A stretch of DNA of 64,000 nucleotides from Pseudonocardia hierapolitana (GTDB taxonomy: Bacteria > Actinomycetota > Actinomycetes > Mycobacteriales > Pseudonocardiaceae): contig NZ_VIWU01000001.1 in assembly GCF_007994075.1 (NCBI RefSeq), positions 2,480,001 to 2,544,000 on the forward strand. The letters run 5' to 3'. Shown here one piece after another: positions 42,130 to 51,186 of the stretch (positions within the stretch are counted from its first letter, which is position 1; each line of letters begins with the position of its first letter). Under the pieces are notes generated by a model that saw nothing but the letters and a program-made list of their open reading frames with translations, ran no database searches and was not told the origin of the DNA. The position numbers were made by a program, and so were the translations under genes.

Positions 42130-43077
42130 TTAACCAGCTCGTGTGGACCAGTAGCGCCGCCACCCGGCGGCGTCGAGGGCGTGCGGGTCGGCGCCGTCGG
42201 CCGCGGCGGCCTGCTCCGCGGCTCGCACCGTGTCGGCGAACCGGCGCGCGGCCGACCGCAGCTCGGCCTCCGGGTCGACCCCGGCGAGCTTCGCCTTGGC
42301 GGCCAGCGCGAAGAGCTGCTCCCCCACGCTCGCGCCTGCCGGCAGCAGGTCGGCCGGCAGGTGTGCGCGGGCCGTGCGGCTCGTGAGCTTCGCGGCGAGC
42401 GCGACGGCGGGCTGACCGAGCGGCACGCCGTCGACGCTGGACTCGCGCTGCTTCTCGGCGCGCTTGAGCTCCTCCCAGCGGTGCTCCTGGCGCTCGGCCG
42501 TGTCGATCCGCTCGCTGCCGGCGAACACGTGCGGGTGCCGCCCGACGAGCTTGGCGACGAGGTCGCCTGCGACGTCGTCGATCGTGAACGGCCGCGCGGT
42601 GTCCTCCGCGGCGACGCGCGCGTGGAACAGCACCTGCAGCAGCACGTCGCCGAGCTCCTCTCGGATGGCGTCGCCGTCGCCGTCCTCGATCGCCTGGTAG
42701 AGCTCGTAGCACTCCTCGATCAGGTACTGCAGCAGCGACTCGTGGGTCTGCTCGGCGTCCCACGGGCAGCCGCCGGGCGAGCGCAGCCGGTCCATCACCG
42801 CGACGGCGTCGAGCAGCGCGCTCCCCTCCGGGAGGCCGATGACGGCGGCGCCGTCGGCCCGGGCCGGGTCGGTGGTCAGCAGCACCTCGGCCGCCCCGTC
42901 GGCTCCCCAGCCGTCGGCGCGAACGGCGCCCGTGGCGGCCACCACCTCATCGGGCACGGAGGCATCGGCGAGCACCCGCTCGGCCGCCCGCAACGCCGGG
43001 ACGGCGGCAGCCGGAAGCACCCCGCTCCACCGCTCGGGCAGGACGACGACCGTCCGCTGCACGATCCCCGTGCTCAT
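42130..43077 (-). CDS. mazG: MazG nucleoside triphosphate pyrophosphohydrolase
   Basis: A 315-residue MazG-family house-cleaning NTPase. The core holds the catalytic acidic signature SLLQYLIEECYELYQAIEDG, then AIREELGDVLLQVLFHARV (EExxE...ExxD arrangement). The segment RLRSPGGCPWDAEQTHESLL before it is typical. The N-terminal 90 residues and the C-terminal domain are the longer actinobacterial version. ATG 43077 shares one base with the TGA of the upstream SurA-like gene (TGATG). Confidence 0.95.
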   Translation of the reverse strand: MSTGIVQRTVVVLPERWSGVLPAAAVPALRAAERVLADASVPDEVVAATGAVRADGWGADGAAEVLLTTDPARADGAAVIGLPEGSALLDAVAVMDRLRSPGGCPWDAEQTHESLLQYLIEECYELYQAIEDGDGDAIREELGDVLLQVLFHARVAAEDTARPFTIDDVAGDLVAKLVGRHPHVFAGSERIDTAERQEHRWEELKRAEKQRESSVDGVPLGQPAVALAAKLTSRTARAHLPADLLPAGASVGEQLFALAAKAKLAGVDPEAELRSAARRFADTVRAAEQAAAADGADPHALDAAGWRRYWSTRAG

Positions 43078-43988
43078 CAGCCGGCGACGGGCGGGAGGAC
43101 CGAGCCGGCCTGCTGGCCGTCGGCGACGATCCGCAGCTGGACCGGGTCCCACACCCCGTAGCGCGGGTTGACGCGGATGCCGATCGTGTCGGCCGTGGGC
43201 TGCACCAGCCGCTCGCCGATGGCGGCCAGCTGGGACTGGCTCATGCCGCTCAGTGCCTCCGGGTCGGACGGGGCGTCGGTGCGCCGGTCGGTGATCCGCG
43301 CGACGATCCACTGGCTCTGGCCGGGGTTCGGCTGGAACGCGATCACGCTGCCGGCCGGCACGCCGAACAGCACGGTCCTGGCGTTCTCCGGCGAGGCCGC
43401 TGCGGCGAACGTCTGGTCGCGCCTCGCGGTGCGCGGATCGTCGAACAGGGCGTCGGCCTGCGGTCCGCCGGCCTGCAGCGTGGCGGCAGCGGACTCGGCG
43501 TCTGCGCGCGAGGTGGCGGCGACGAGATCCGCGGTGACGACGAGCCCGCCGATTTCCCGCTGGGCCAGCTGAGCGGCGATCAGGTCGTCACGCACGATCT
43601 GACGCAGCGTCGGCTGGTCGAACAGCGAACCGTCGAGGAGCGCGTCGATGCCGCCGTTCTCGGCGATGTAGGCGTCGATCTGCGCGTCGGTGACGACGAT
43701 GCCGTCCTGCGCAGCGCGCCGGTCGAGCAGGTCGTGCAGGACGGCGCGCGTGACGATGCTCCGGGCGAGGTCGGCCGTGGTGCCGCCCTGCGCCGTGATC
43801 TGCGCGATCAGGTCCTTCTTGGCCAGAGCCGTGTCGAGCTGGCTCTGCACGCGCTCGATCGGGACGGCGTTGTCCCCGACGAACACCGCCGTGCCCGCCT
43901 GGATCGGCCCACCGCACCCGCTGATCACCGCACCGATGACGGCGACGGCCGCCGCAACGCGTCCCACCTGCATACGCACGACCGACAC
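43077..43988 (-). CDS. SurA-like N-terminal domain lipoprotein
   Basis: A 303-residue exported protein with a lipobox (VISGCGG) near residues 22-28 and a SurA-type N-terminal helical domain (VQSQLDTALAKKDLIAQITA, RAVLHDLLDRRAAQDGI, QIDAYIAENGG). The peptidyl-prolyl isomerase domain is lacking or very divergent. In actinobacteria such proteins sit next to mfd and mazG and are thought to act as extracytoplasmic chaperones. ATG 43988 or ATG 43973 may be the start. The last base of its stop overlaps mazG. Confidence 0.85.
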   Translation of the reverse strand: MSVVRMQVGRVAAAVAVIGAVISGCGGPIQAGTAVFVGDNAVPIERVQSQLDTALAKKDLIAQITAQGGTTADLARSIVTRAVLHDLLDRRAAQDGIVVTDAQIDAYIAENGGIDALLDGSLFDQPTLRQIVRDDLIAAQLAQREIGGLVVTADLVAATSRADAESAAATLQAGGPQADALFDDPRTARRDQTFAAAASPENARTVLFGVPAGSVIAFQPNPGQSQWIVARITDRRTDAPSDPEALSGMSQSQLAAIGERLVQPTADTIGIRVNPRYGVWDPVQLRIVADGQQAGSVLPPVAG

Positions 43989-44015
43989 CTTCTCACGCGC
44001 GGCGTGAGGCCCGGA

Positions 44016-44570
44016 TCAGAGGTCGGCCTGGACGACGTGCGTGGAGCACATCTTGTCCGCGAAGGTCTGCCGTTGCTCGTCCCACAGCGGCCAGAGAAAG
44101 CCGACTCCCAGCGGGATCGCGTCGACCAGGTGCGCGACCTGCCGCCCGAACGCCCGGCCGAACCCGACCGGCTCGCCGGAACCGGCGCTGACCAGCCGCG
44201 TGCCGAGCACGCTCTTGCCGAGGCTCTGGCCGGAGCGGCCCTGCCGGTACCCGCTGTTCCACACGAGGAACGCCAGCCCGACGAGGGCGGCACCGGGGTA
44301 GACGATGCCGATCACGACGACGTCCCTGGTGGCGAGCGCGGCGATCAGCACGACGGCCAGCAGCCCGGCCGGGATGCCGATGTCGACGAGGAAGCCACCG
44401 ACCCGCTGCCCGTACGTCGCGAACAACGGGAACCCGTAGCGCGCGGGTGGTCGGGGGCGCACGGCGCTCCCCGGGGGCTCCCGACGCGACGGCTCGGTCT
44501 CCGGGTGGAGATCGGGCACGTCAGCGGACGGAGAGCCGGCCGAGCCTGCGGAGTCGGCGGGGTGGGTCAA
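44016..44570 (-). CDS. RDD-family membrane protein
   Basis: A 184-residue RDD-domain protein. After a Pro-rich cytoplasmic N-terminus of about 45 residues come RVGGFLVDIGIPAGLLAVVL (with the R and D of the RDD motif), a second helix VIGIVYPGAALVGLAFLVWN, GQSLGKSVLGTRLV and a third helix region. Function unknown; RDD proteins may be ion transporters or channels. The start is TTG 44570 with GGGAGAG upstream, a rare start in this window. Same strand as mfd and the SurA-like gene. Confidence 0.85.
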   Translation of the reverse strand: MTHPADSAGSAGSPSADVPDLHPETEPSRREPPGSAVRPRPPARYGFPLFATYGQRVGGFLVDIGIPAGLLAVVLIAALATRDVVVIGIVYPGAALVGLAFLVWNSGYRQGRSGQSLGKSVLGTRLVSAGSGEPVGFGRAFGRQVAHLVDAIPLGVGFLWPLWDEQRQTFADKMCSTHVVQADL

Positions 44571-44681
44571 CTCTGCTCTCCCGGGCGTCTTGCCCGTCCA
44601 GGCCAGTCCCGGAGGGCTCCAGCCTGTTGATCGCTCTACGCTGCGGACCGTTACTCCACGCAGGTGATCGGACGCAGGCCG

Positions 44682-47600
44682 TCAGGTCCGCACCGGCGCC
44701 AGCAGGTCGGTGAGCAGCTTCGTGCACCACTCCAACAGAGCAACATCGCGCAGCGGTGCCCCGCCGACCCGGCCGCTCTCGGTGGGCTTCGGGATGGTCA
44801 CGATCTTGGCCGCGGGCTTGTAGGTCGCCTTGGGGTGCAGGCGCTTGAGCCGCATCTGCGCCGAGTCGGGGAGCTCGACCGGCCCGATGCGGATGCCCGT
44901 GCCCGCCACCGTCACCTCGCCGACGCCCAGCGTCCGGCAGGTCTGGCGGAAAGCGGCGACGGCGAGCAGGTTGCGCACCGGGGTGGGCGGCTCGCCGTAG
45001 CGGTCGCCGAGCTCTTCGACGATCGCGTCGAGCGCCGCGCCGTCCGAGGCCTCGGCGATCTTGCGGTAGACCTCCAGCCGCAGGCGCTCGCCGGTGACGT
45101 AGTCGTGCGGCACGTGGGCGTCGATCGGCAGGTCCACCCGCACCTCGGCCAGCTGCTCCTCCTCCTCGCCCTCGCCTGCGCCCGCCTGCCTGCGGAACGC
45201 CGCGACGGCCTCGCCGACGAGCCGGATGTAGAGGTCGAACCCGACGCCCGCGATGTGGCCGGACTGCTCGGCGCCCAGGATGTTGCCCGCGCCCCGGATC
45301 TCCAGGTCCTTCATCGCGACGGCGGCGCCCGAGCCCAGGTCGGAGTGCTGGGCGATCGTGGCGAGCCGGTCGTGCGCGGTCTCCGTGAGCGGGTGCTCCG
45401 GCGGGAACAGGAAGTAGGCGTAGCCGCGCTCGCGGCCACGACCGACGCGGCCGCGCAGCTGGTGCAGCTGCGAGAGCCCGAGCGTGTCCGAGCGCTCGAC
45501 GATGAGCGTGTTGGCGTTGGAGATGTCCAGGCCGTTCTCGACGATCGTGGTGCAGACGAGGACGTCGTACTCCTTGTGCCAGAACCCGTTGACCGTGCGT
45601 TCCAGGATGTCCTCGTTCATCTGGCCGTGCGCGATGGCCACCCGGGCCTCCGGCACGAGTTCGCGGATCTTCCGCGCCGCCCGGTCGATCGTGGAGACGC
45701 GGTTGTGGACGTAGAACACCTGGCCGTCACGCAGCAGCTCCCGGCGGATCGCTGCGGTCACCTGCTTGTCGCTGTACGCGCCGACGTAGGTGAGCGTGGG
45801 GTGGCGGTCCTCGGGCGGGGTGGCGATCGTCGACATCTCGCGAATGCCGGCGAGGCTCATCTCGAGCGTGCGCGGGATCGGCGTCGCGGAGAGCGTGAGC
45901 ACGTCGACGTGCGTGCGCAGCGCCGTGATGTGCTCCTTGTGCTCCACGCCGAAGCGCTGCTCCTCGTCGACGATCACGAGGCCGAGGTCCTTCCAGCGCA
46001 CGCCGGTCTGCAGCAGCCGGTGGGTGCCGACCACGACGTCGACGGTGCCGTCGGCGAGACCCTCGATGGTCTGCTTCGCCTCGATGTTGTCGGTGAACCG
46101 CGACAGGCCCTTGACGGTGACGGGGAAGGCGCGCATCCGGTCGGCGAACGTCTGCAGGTGCTGGGTGGCGAGCAGCGTGGTGGGCACGAGCACCGCCACC
46201 TGCTTGCCGTCCTGCACGGCCTTGAACGCCGCGCGCACCGCGATCTCGGTCTTGCCGAACCCGACGTCGCCGGAGATCACCCGGTCCATCGGGGCCGAGC
46301 GCTCCATGTCGCGCTTGACCTCCTCGATCGCCGCCAGCTGGTCGGGCGTCTCGGTGTACGGGAACGCGTCCTCCAGCTCCCGCTGCCACGGGGTGTCCTT
46401 GCCGAAGGCGTGGCCCGGCGAGGACTGGCGCGCCGCGTAGAGCTGCACGAGCTGTGCCGCGATCTGCCGGACGGCCTTGCGGGCCCGGCCCTTCGTCTTG
46501 GCCCAGTCGGCGCCGCCGAGCTTGTTGAGCGTGGGCACCTCGCCGCCGACGTAGCGGCTGATCTCGTCGAGCGAGTCCGTGGGGACGAACAGGCGGTCGG
46601 CGGGCTGTCCGCGCTTCGAGCTCGCGTACTCCAGCACCAGGTACTCGCGGGTGGCGCCGCCGACGGTGCGTTCGCGCATCTCGACGAAGCGGCCGATGCC
46701 GTGCTGGGAGTGCACCACGTAGTCGCCCGGCTGCAGGGTGACGAGGTCGACCGCGTTGCGTCGCCGCGACGCCAGCTTGCGCGGCTCGGTGCCTGCCGCC
46801 CGGTTGCCGGTGAGGTCGGCCTCGGTGAGCAGCACGAGCGCGCGCGTCGTGAAGCCCTCGGTGAGCCGCCCGCAGGTGACCGTGACCAGTCCCGGCTCCG
46901 GCTCGCCCACCAGTTCCTCGACGTGCTTGGCCGGCACGTCGGCCTCGCGCAGCTGCTCGAGCGAGCGCTGCGCCGTGCCGTGGCCCGCGACGACGAGCAC
47001 GGCGGTGCCGCCCGTGGCGACGTGGGCGCGCAGGTCGACCAGCGCGCGGTCGATGTCGCCGCGGTAGCTCTCCACCTCGTGCACGGCCGGGGCGAGCACG
47101 TCGTCGCGACCGGACACCAGCGGGCTCAGCGTGACGACCGGCCGGCCGGTGGCCGACGCGTGTTCCAGCACATCGCCGAGGTCGCGGTACGCGGACGCGC
47201 CCACGTCGATGGGCGAGTCGCCGCCGACGCCCGCGGCGAACCAGCTCGCCTCCAGGAACTCCTGGCCGGTGCGCACCAGGTCGGCGCTGCGGGTCCGGAT
47301 GCGCTCCGGGTCGGCGAGCAGCACCAGCGAGCCGGCCGGCAGCAGGTCGGTCAGCAGCTCCAGCTCGCCCGCGACCAGCGCCGGCACCAGCGACTCCATG
47401 CCCTCGCTCGGGATGCCCTGCGCGAGGTGCTCCAGGAGCTCCCGCAGCTGCGGGTTGTTCTCGTGGGTGCGTGCGAGCGCGGCCGCCCGCTCCCGCACCG
47501 GCTCGGTGAGCAGCAGCTCCCGGCAGCCGGGGGCGAGCAGCTCCTCGACGGGTGCGACGGAGCGCTGGTCGGCCACCGCGAACGAGCGCAGCTCGCTCAC

Positions 47601-48230
47601 CTCGTCACCCCAGAACTCCACGCGCACCGGGTGCTCGGCGGTGGGCGGGAAGATGTCGACGAGCCCGCCGCGGACGGCGAACTCGCCACGCGCGGTGACC
47701 ATCTCGACGCGCGTGTAGGCCAGCTCGACGAGGCGGACGAGCAGCGCGTCGAAGTCGTGGGTGTCGCCGACCCGCAGCCGGACCGGGTCGAGCGTGCCGA
47801 GGCCGGGGGCGATCGGCTGGATGAGGCTGCGCGCCGCCGCGATCACCACGCGGGGTGCCGTCTCCGGCGCGGCGAGCCGGCGGAAGATCTCCAGGCGGCG
47901 CCCGACCGTGTCCGGGCGCGGGGACAGCCGCTCGTGCGGCAGCGTCTCCCAGGACGGGAGCACGGCGACATCGTCCGGACCGAGCAGGTCGGCGGCCGCG
48001 GCGCCGGCGTCCTCGCCCTCGCGATCGGTGGCGGTGACGACGAGGACCGTGCGGCCGGCGCCGCCCTCGGCGGTGCCGAACGCCGCGGCGAGGAACGGCC
48101 GCAGCGCCGAAGGCCCCTCCACCGCCAGGGCGGGCACACCGTCGGCGCGGGCGTCGCGGGCGGCCTCGACCACGGCACCCAGATCGGGATCGGAGAGGCA
48201 GGAGCGGAGAAGACCGGAGAGCTTGGCCAC
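44682..48230 (-). CDS. mfd: Transcription-repair coupling factor
   Basis: A 1182-residue Mfd, full length. It displaces RNA polymerase stalled at DNA damage and recruits UvrA. Order: UvrB-homology N-terminal part ([17 protein letters not shown]), the RNA-polymerase-interacting RID domain ([20 protein letters not shown] near residue 525), the superfamily 2 translocase with Walker [16 protein letters not shown] and DEEQ box, [34 protein letters not shown], and the C-terminal TRCF domain. GTG 48230 is chosen for the typical start [19 protein letters not shown] 48311 is in frame but implausible. Confidence 0.96.
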   Translation of the reverse strand: MAKLSGLLRSCLSDPDLGAVVEAARDARADGVPALAVEGPSALRPFLAAAFGTAEGGAGRTVLVVTATDREGEDAGAAAADLLGPDDVAVLPSWETLPHERLSPRPDTVGRRLEIFRRLAAPETAPRVVIAAARSLIQPIAPGLGTLDPVRLRVGDTHDFDALLVRLVELAYTRVEMVTARGEFAVRGGLVDIFPPTAEHPVRVEFWGDEVSELRSFAVADQRSVAPVEELLAPGCRELLLTEPVRERAAALARTHENNPQLRELLEHLAQGIPSEGMESLVPALVAGELELLTDLLPAGSLVLLADPERIRTRSADLVRTGQEFLEASWFAAGVGGDSPIDVGASAYRDLGDVLEHASATGRPVVTLSPLVSGRDDVLAPAVHEVESYRGDIDRALVDLRAHVATGGTAVLVVAGHGTAQRSLEQLREADVPAKHVEELVGEPEPGLVTVTCGRLTEGFTTRALVLLTEADLTGNRAAGTEPRKLASRRRNAVDLVTLQPGDYVVHSQHGIGRFVEMRERTVGGATREYLVLEYASSKRGQPADRLFVPTDSLDEISRYVGGEVPTLNKLGGADWAKTKGRARKAVRQIAAQLVQLYAARQSSPGHAFGKDTPWQRELEDAFPYTETPDQLAAIEEVKRDMERSAPMDRVISGDVGFGKTEIAVRAAFKAVQDGKQVAVLVPTTLLATQHLQTFADRMRAFPVTVKGLSRFTDNIEAKQTIEGLADGTVDVVVGTHRLLQTGVRWKDLGLVIVDEEQRFGVEHKEHITALRTHVDVLTLSATPIPRTLEMSLAGIREMSTIATPPEDRHPTLTYVGAYSDKQVTAAIRRELLRDGQVFYVHNRVSTIDRAARKIRELVPEARVAIAHGQMNEDILERTVNGFWHKEYDVLVCTTIVENGLDISNANTLIVERSDTLGLSQLHQLRGRVGRGRERGYAYFLFPPEHPLTETAHDRLATIAQHSDLGSGAAVAMKDLEIRGAGNILGAEQSGHIAGVGFDLYIRLVGEAVAAFRRQAGAGEGEEEEQLAEVRVDLPIDAHVPHDYVTGERLRLEVYRKIAEASDGAALDAIVEELGDRYGEPPTPVRNLLAVAAFRQTCRTLGVGEVTVAGTGIRIGPVELPDSAQMRLKRLHPKATYKPAAKIVTIPKPTESGRVGGAPLRDVALLEWCTKLLTDLLAPVRT

Positions 48231-48358
48231 GTCGGAGGACCCTCGCAAGGCAGGAGAAGCGCACGCAGAACAGACCCCTGCCCCGGACGTCCCCCAGGGT
48301 GGGGCCTCCATCCAGACTACGCCCGCGGTCTCACCGCCCGCTGGCAGTATCGATCGCC

Positions 48359-49150
48359 ATGACCGACCTGTCGAAGCTGCCGCCGGTCGACCCAGCCGTC
48401 CCGAACGCCGCCCGCATGTACGACTACTTCCTGGGCGGCTCCCACAACTTCGCGGCCGATCGGGCAGCCGTCGAACGCACCATCGCCGTCATGCCGTTCG
48501 CGGCGCAGGTGATCCACGCGAACCGGTACTTCCTGGGGCGGGCCGTGCGGTTCTGCGCGCGGGAGGGGATCGACCAGTTCCTCGACCTCGGATCCGGCAT
48601 CCCGACGGTCGGCAACGTCCACGAGGCGGCCCGGGCCGTCGATCCGGCGGCGCGGGTGGCCTACGTCGACAACGAGCTGGTCACCGTCGCCTCAGCCGCC
48701 GCGCTGCTCGACGGTGACCCGCTCGCCACGATCACCGCGGCGGACCTGCGGGAACCCGACGCCGTGTTCGAGGCACCCGGCGTGCGCGAGCTCCTCGACC
48801 TGTCCCGCCCCGTGGCGCTGCTGACGGTCTCCGTGCTGCAGTTCGTGCACGACGACGACGAGGCCGCAGCCATCGTGGAGCAGTACCGCGGTCGGCTGGT
48901 GCCGGGCAGCATGCACGTGCTGTCCCACGTGACGGGCGACCACGACAGGACCGAGCTCACGGCGGCCGAGGACGTGTACCGCAGCACCGCCAACCCCGGA
49001 CGGCTCCGCTCCCGCGAGCAGGTCGCCGCCCTCCTGGCCGGCCTCGAGCTCGAGGAGCCGGGGATCGTGGACGTCACCGAGTGGCGCCCGGACGACACGG
49101 CGGGCAGGCAGCACCGGGGGATGTGGGCCGCCGTCGGGCGCATCCGTTAG
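48359..49150 (+). CDS. DUF574 SAM-dependent methyltransferase, tandem copy 1
   Basis: A 263-residue DUF574-type methyltransferase with [40 protein letters not shown] (motif I) and [18 protein letters not shown]. Divergent from mfd. The next gene, 36 bases on, is a close paralogue with the same first eight residues (MTDLSKLP). ATG 48359 lacks a ribosome site; a weak CAGTAT -10 box ends 8 bases before it. Confidence 0.9.
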   Translation: MTDLSKLPPVDPAVPNAARMYDYFLGGSHNFAADRAAVERTIAVMPFAAQVIHANRYFLGRAVRFCAREGIDQFLDLGSGIPTVGNVHEAARAVDPAARVAYVDNELVTVASAAALLDGDPLATITAADLREPDAVFEAPGVRELLDLSRPVALLTVSVLQFVHDDDEAAAIVEQYRGRLVPGSMHVLSHVTGDHDRTELTAAEDVYRSTANPGRLRSREQVAALLAGLELEEPGIVDVTEWRPDDTAGRQHRGMWAAVGRIR

Positions 49151-49186
49151 TGGACTGCGCCCCACCCCGCCGGGAGCATCACCCGC

Positions 49187-49978
49187 ATGACCGACCTGTC
49201 GAAGCTGCCGGCCGTCGACCCCGAGGTGCCCAACGCCGCCCGGATGTACGACTACTACCTGGGCGGCTCGCACAACTTCGCCGCCGACCGCGCCGCGGCC
49301 GAGCGGGTCAAGGCGGCGATCCCCTACGCCGTGGACGTCGCGCGGGCCAACCGGTTCTTCCTGCACCGCGCCGTGCGGTTCTGCATCGGAGAAGGCCTCG
49401 ACCAGTTCCTCGACCTCGGCTCCGGCATCCCGACGGTCGGCAACGTCCACGAGATCGCGCGGAACCTCGGCTCCCGGGCGCGGGTCGCCTACATCGACAA
49501 CGAGCCGGTCACCGTCGCCTCTGCGGCGGCCCTGCTGGAGGACGACCCGCTGGCCACCATCACGATGGCCGACATCCGCGACCCCGACGCCGTCTTCGCC
49601 GCTCCCGGCGTCCGCGATCTGCTCGACCTCTCCCGTCCGGTCGCCCTGCTCACCGTCGCCGCGCTCCCCTTCATCCCCGACGAGGACGACCCCGTGGGGC
49701 TCGCGCAGCGCTACCGCAGCCGGCTCGCGCCCGGCAGCATCCACGTCCTCTCGCACGGCACGGCCGACCACGACCCCGCCGAGCTGCGCGCCCTCGGCGA
49801 CGTCTACCGCAACACCGCGAACCCCGTGACGCTCCGCACCCGGGACGTGGTCGCCGACATGCTGCGCGACACCGAACTGGTGGAGCCCGGCCTCGTGGAC
49901 GCGACGGAGTGGCGCCCGGAGGACACGATCGGCGACCAGCACCGTGGCATATGGGCGGCGGTCGGCTGCATCCGCTGA
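49187..49978 (+). CDS. DUF574 SAM-dependent methyltransferase, tandem copy 2
   Basis: A 263-residue paralogue of the preceding gene, sharing [20 protein letters not shown] and [20 protein letters not shown], and a conserved end QHRGIWAAVGCIR. A tandem duplication that has diverged in the acceptor-side half, suggesting related but distinct targets. A third, more distant DUF574 gene is at 5141-5965. No regulator of the XRE type is beside this pair. Confidence 0.9.
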   Translation: MTDLSKLPAVDPEVPNAARMYDYYLGGSHNFAADRAAAERVKAAIPYAVDVARANRFFLHRAVRFCIGEGLDQFLDLGSGIPTVGNVHEIARNLGSRARVAYIDNEPVTVASAAALLEDDPLATITMADIRDPDAVFAAPGVRDLLDLSRPVALLTVAALPFIPDEDDPVGLAQRYRSRLAPGSIHVLSHGTADHDPAELRALGDVYRNTANPVTLRTRDVVADMLRDTELVEPGLVDATEWRPEDTIGDQHRGIWAAVGCIR

Positions 49979-50131
49979 AGGCGGCCGCCAGCCCGTCGCA
50001 GCTGCTGATCACTCCGAGCAGCACGCCGTCGCCGATCGCGCAGCCGTGGAGTACTCCTCGCCGGGATCGAGCCGCTCGAGAAGCACGCGAGCGCGATCGC
50101 TGCAGCGCTGACGTGCGCCTCGTGCTCAGAA

Positions 50132-50317
50132 CTACCCCGGGGGCAGGGTCCACAGGCCGCGGGGCCTGCGGTGGTGCGTCCCGCGGAACGGCCGGTTCAC
50201 CGCCTCCTTCACGAACCACCACCCCTCCTCCTCCGTCTCCGCCCACCCGTGCGAGGACTTCCCCTCGTCCAACACCACCGTCCACCGGTACCGCCCGCTG
50301 CGCTCGTGGAACGTCAC
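50132..50317 (-). CDS. Small hypothetical protein (61 aa)
   Basis: A 61-residue ORF with composition unlike a shadow: SGRYRWTVVLDEGKSSHGWA, ETEEEGWWFVKEAVNRPF, ending RRPRGLWTLPPG. Trp-rich, soluble, no known family. Its GTG overlaps by 4 bases (GTGA) the stop of a 36-codon ORF at 50314-50424, so the two look translationally coupled. Confidence 0.5.
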   Translation of the reverse strand: MTFHERSGRYRWTVVLDEGKSSHGWAETEEEGWWFVKEAVNRPFRGTHHRRPRGLWTLPPG

Positions 50318-50424
50318 CGACGCCCGCCCTGCTGACGCGTGATCTGCAGCCGCGCCTCCGCCTCGTCCGGTGCCTCACCCATCGCGAACCCGCCCCCCGG
50401 TAGCTCCGTCATCCATAACGCCAT
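50314..50424 (-). CDS. Leaderless micro-ORF with a TTA codon (36 aa)
   Basis: ATG 50424 opens a 36-codon ORF (MALWMTELPGGGFAMGEAPD, then EAEARLQITRQQ). A -10 box TAGTCT (50436-50431 on the minus strand) ends 6 bases before it, as for a leaderless start; an internal ATG at 50412 is the alternative. The third codon is TTA, rare in GC-rich actinomycetes and read by the bldA-type tRNA. The stop overlaps the next ORF. Real but unproven. Confidence 0.4.
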   Translation of the reverse strand: MALWMTELPGGGFAMGEAPDEAEARLQITRQQGGRR

Positions 50425-50507
50425 ACCTGCAGACTAAGCCAAATCGGAAATGTGCGCTATCTCTGATAGCCCTGACACAAGGGCTGAGCAGGACAGACTC
50501 GCCGACG

Positions 50508-50513
50508 TACCGT
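50508..50513 (+). promoter_or_regulatory. -10 box TACCGT, leaderless BldC-like gene
   Basis: TACCGT ends 6 bases before GTG 50520; TGAGCA at 50485-50490 is a weak -35 with a 17-base spacer. Confidence 0.45.
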
Positions 50514-50519
50514 CCAGAC

Positions 50520-50708
50520 GTGGCGGCGGATCGACTCCTGACCACGGGCCAGCTGGCCCGCGAGTTGGGGCTCCATGCCCGATCGATCGCGCGATGGGCG
50601 CAGGAGGGGCAGCTGAAGCCCACACTCGTCACCCCGGGCGGTCAGTACCGGTGGGAGCTGGAGGACGTCCGGGAGCAGCTACGGCAGCTCCGGAAGCGGT
50701 CGGACTGA
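50520..50708 (+). CDS. BldC-like MerR-type HTH protein, copy 1
   Basis: A 62-residue single-domain DNA-binding protein. LLTTGQLARELGLHARSIAR, then WAQEGQLKPTLVTPGGQYRW follows the helix-turn-helix plus wing of BldC and excisionase-like MerR proteins (compare the order HTH, WAKAGKL, GGHRRY in BldC). No effector domain. GTG 50520 has a -10 box upstream but no ribosome site. It is followed 6 bases later by a paralogue, so the two could form homo- or heteromers on DNA. Confidence 0.75.
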   Translation: MAADRLLTTGQLARELGLHARSIARWAQEGQLKPTLVTPGGQYRWELEDVREQLRQLRKRSD

Positions 50709-50714
50709 GCAAAC

Positions 50715-50909
50715 GTGCGTCTGCTGACCACCACGCAAGCGGCGCGCGAGCTGGGGGTGTCGGCACGCTCGCTGGCGAGGTGGGCCCAGGAGGGCAGGCT
50801 GAGGCCGGCGCTCGTGACCCCGGGAGGCGACAAGAGGTCGGGTCGCTACCTGTGGGACCTCGACGATCTCCGCGACCAGCTGCTCAAGCTGCGCACTCGC
50901 CCGGAGTAA
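50715..50909 (+). CDS. BldC-like MerR-type HTH protein, copy 2
   Basis: A 64-residue paralogue of the preceding gene with LLTTTQAARELGVSARSLAR, WAQEGRLRPALVTPGGDKRS and a slightly longer wing before YLWDLDDLRDQLLKLR. GTG 50715 is 6 bases after the stop of copy 1, so the two are cotranscribed. Upstream of the guanidine riboswitch but not obviously part of that unit. Confidence 0.7.
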   Translation: MRLLTTTQAARELGVSARSLARWAQEGRLRPALVTPGGDKRSGRYLWDLDDLRDQLLKLRTRPE

Positions 50910-51031
50910 CCGCACTTCCTCCGGACCGGCCGCCGAGCTGCCGGCTTGGCAGCTTCATCAACCGGTAACGCTCGAAGCGATCGCCTGCAACAGCGCGTGC
51001 GTGTACTGATCCGCGACTCACACACGTGAGG

Positions 51032-51137
51032 CGCGTCTAGGGTTCCGCTCCGCTCGACGGGGGTCTGGTCCGAGAGACGCAGGCGGCCACGCGCGACGGC
51101 CGCCCCACGGCGGGACAAAAGCCCGGGAGACAGCTGG
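51032..51137 (+). promoter_or_regulatory. Guanidine-I (ykkC) riboswitch
   Basis: The conserved blocks of the ykkC/guanidine-I aptamer occur in order: CTAGGGTTCCG (51037-51047), CTGGTCCGAGAGA (51065-51077), a variable GGCGGCC/GGCCGCC stem (51082-51103), and ACGGCGGGACAAAAGCCCGG (51107-51126) with GGAGA. Downstream a hairpin CGGTCGG/CCGACCG (51157-51173) lies just before the ribosome site GAGGAG, a possible expression platform. It would switch on the ureohydrolase when free guanidine is present. Confidence 0.93.
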
Positions 51138-51186
51138 TGGTACCGGCTGCTCCGCGGTCGGTGCCCCCGACCGTGAGGAGCCTTCC

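Noticed and set aside
44664..48362. 1232-codon plus-strand ORF opposite mfd
   Set aside because: Antisense shadow: His/Arg/Val-rich without domain features, while the minus strand encodes complete Mfd.
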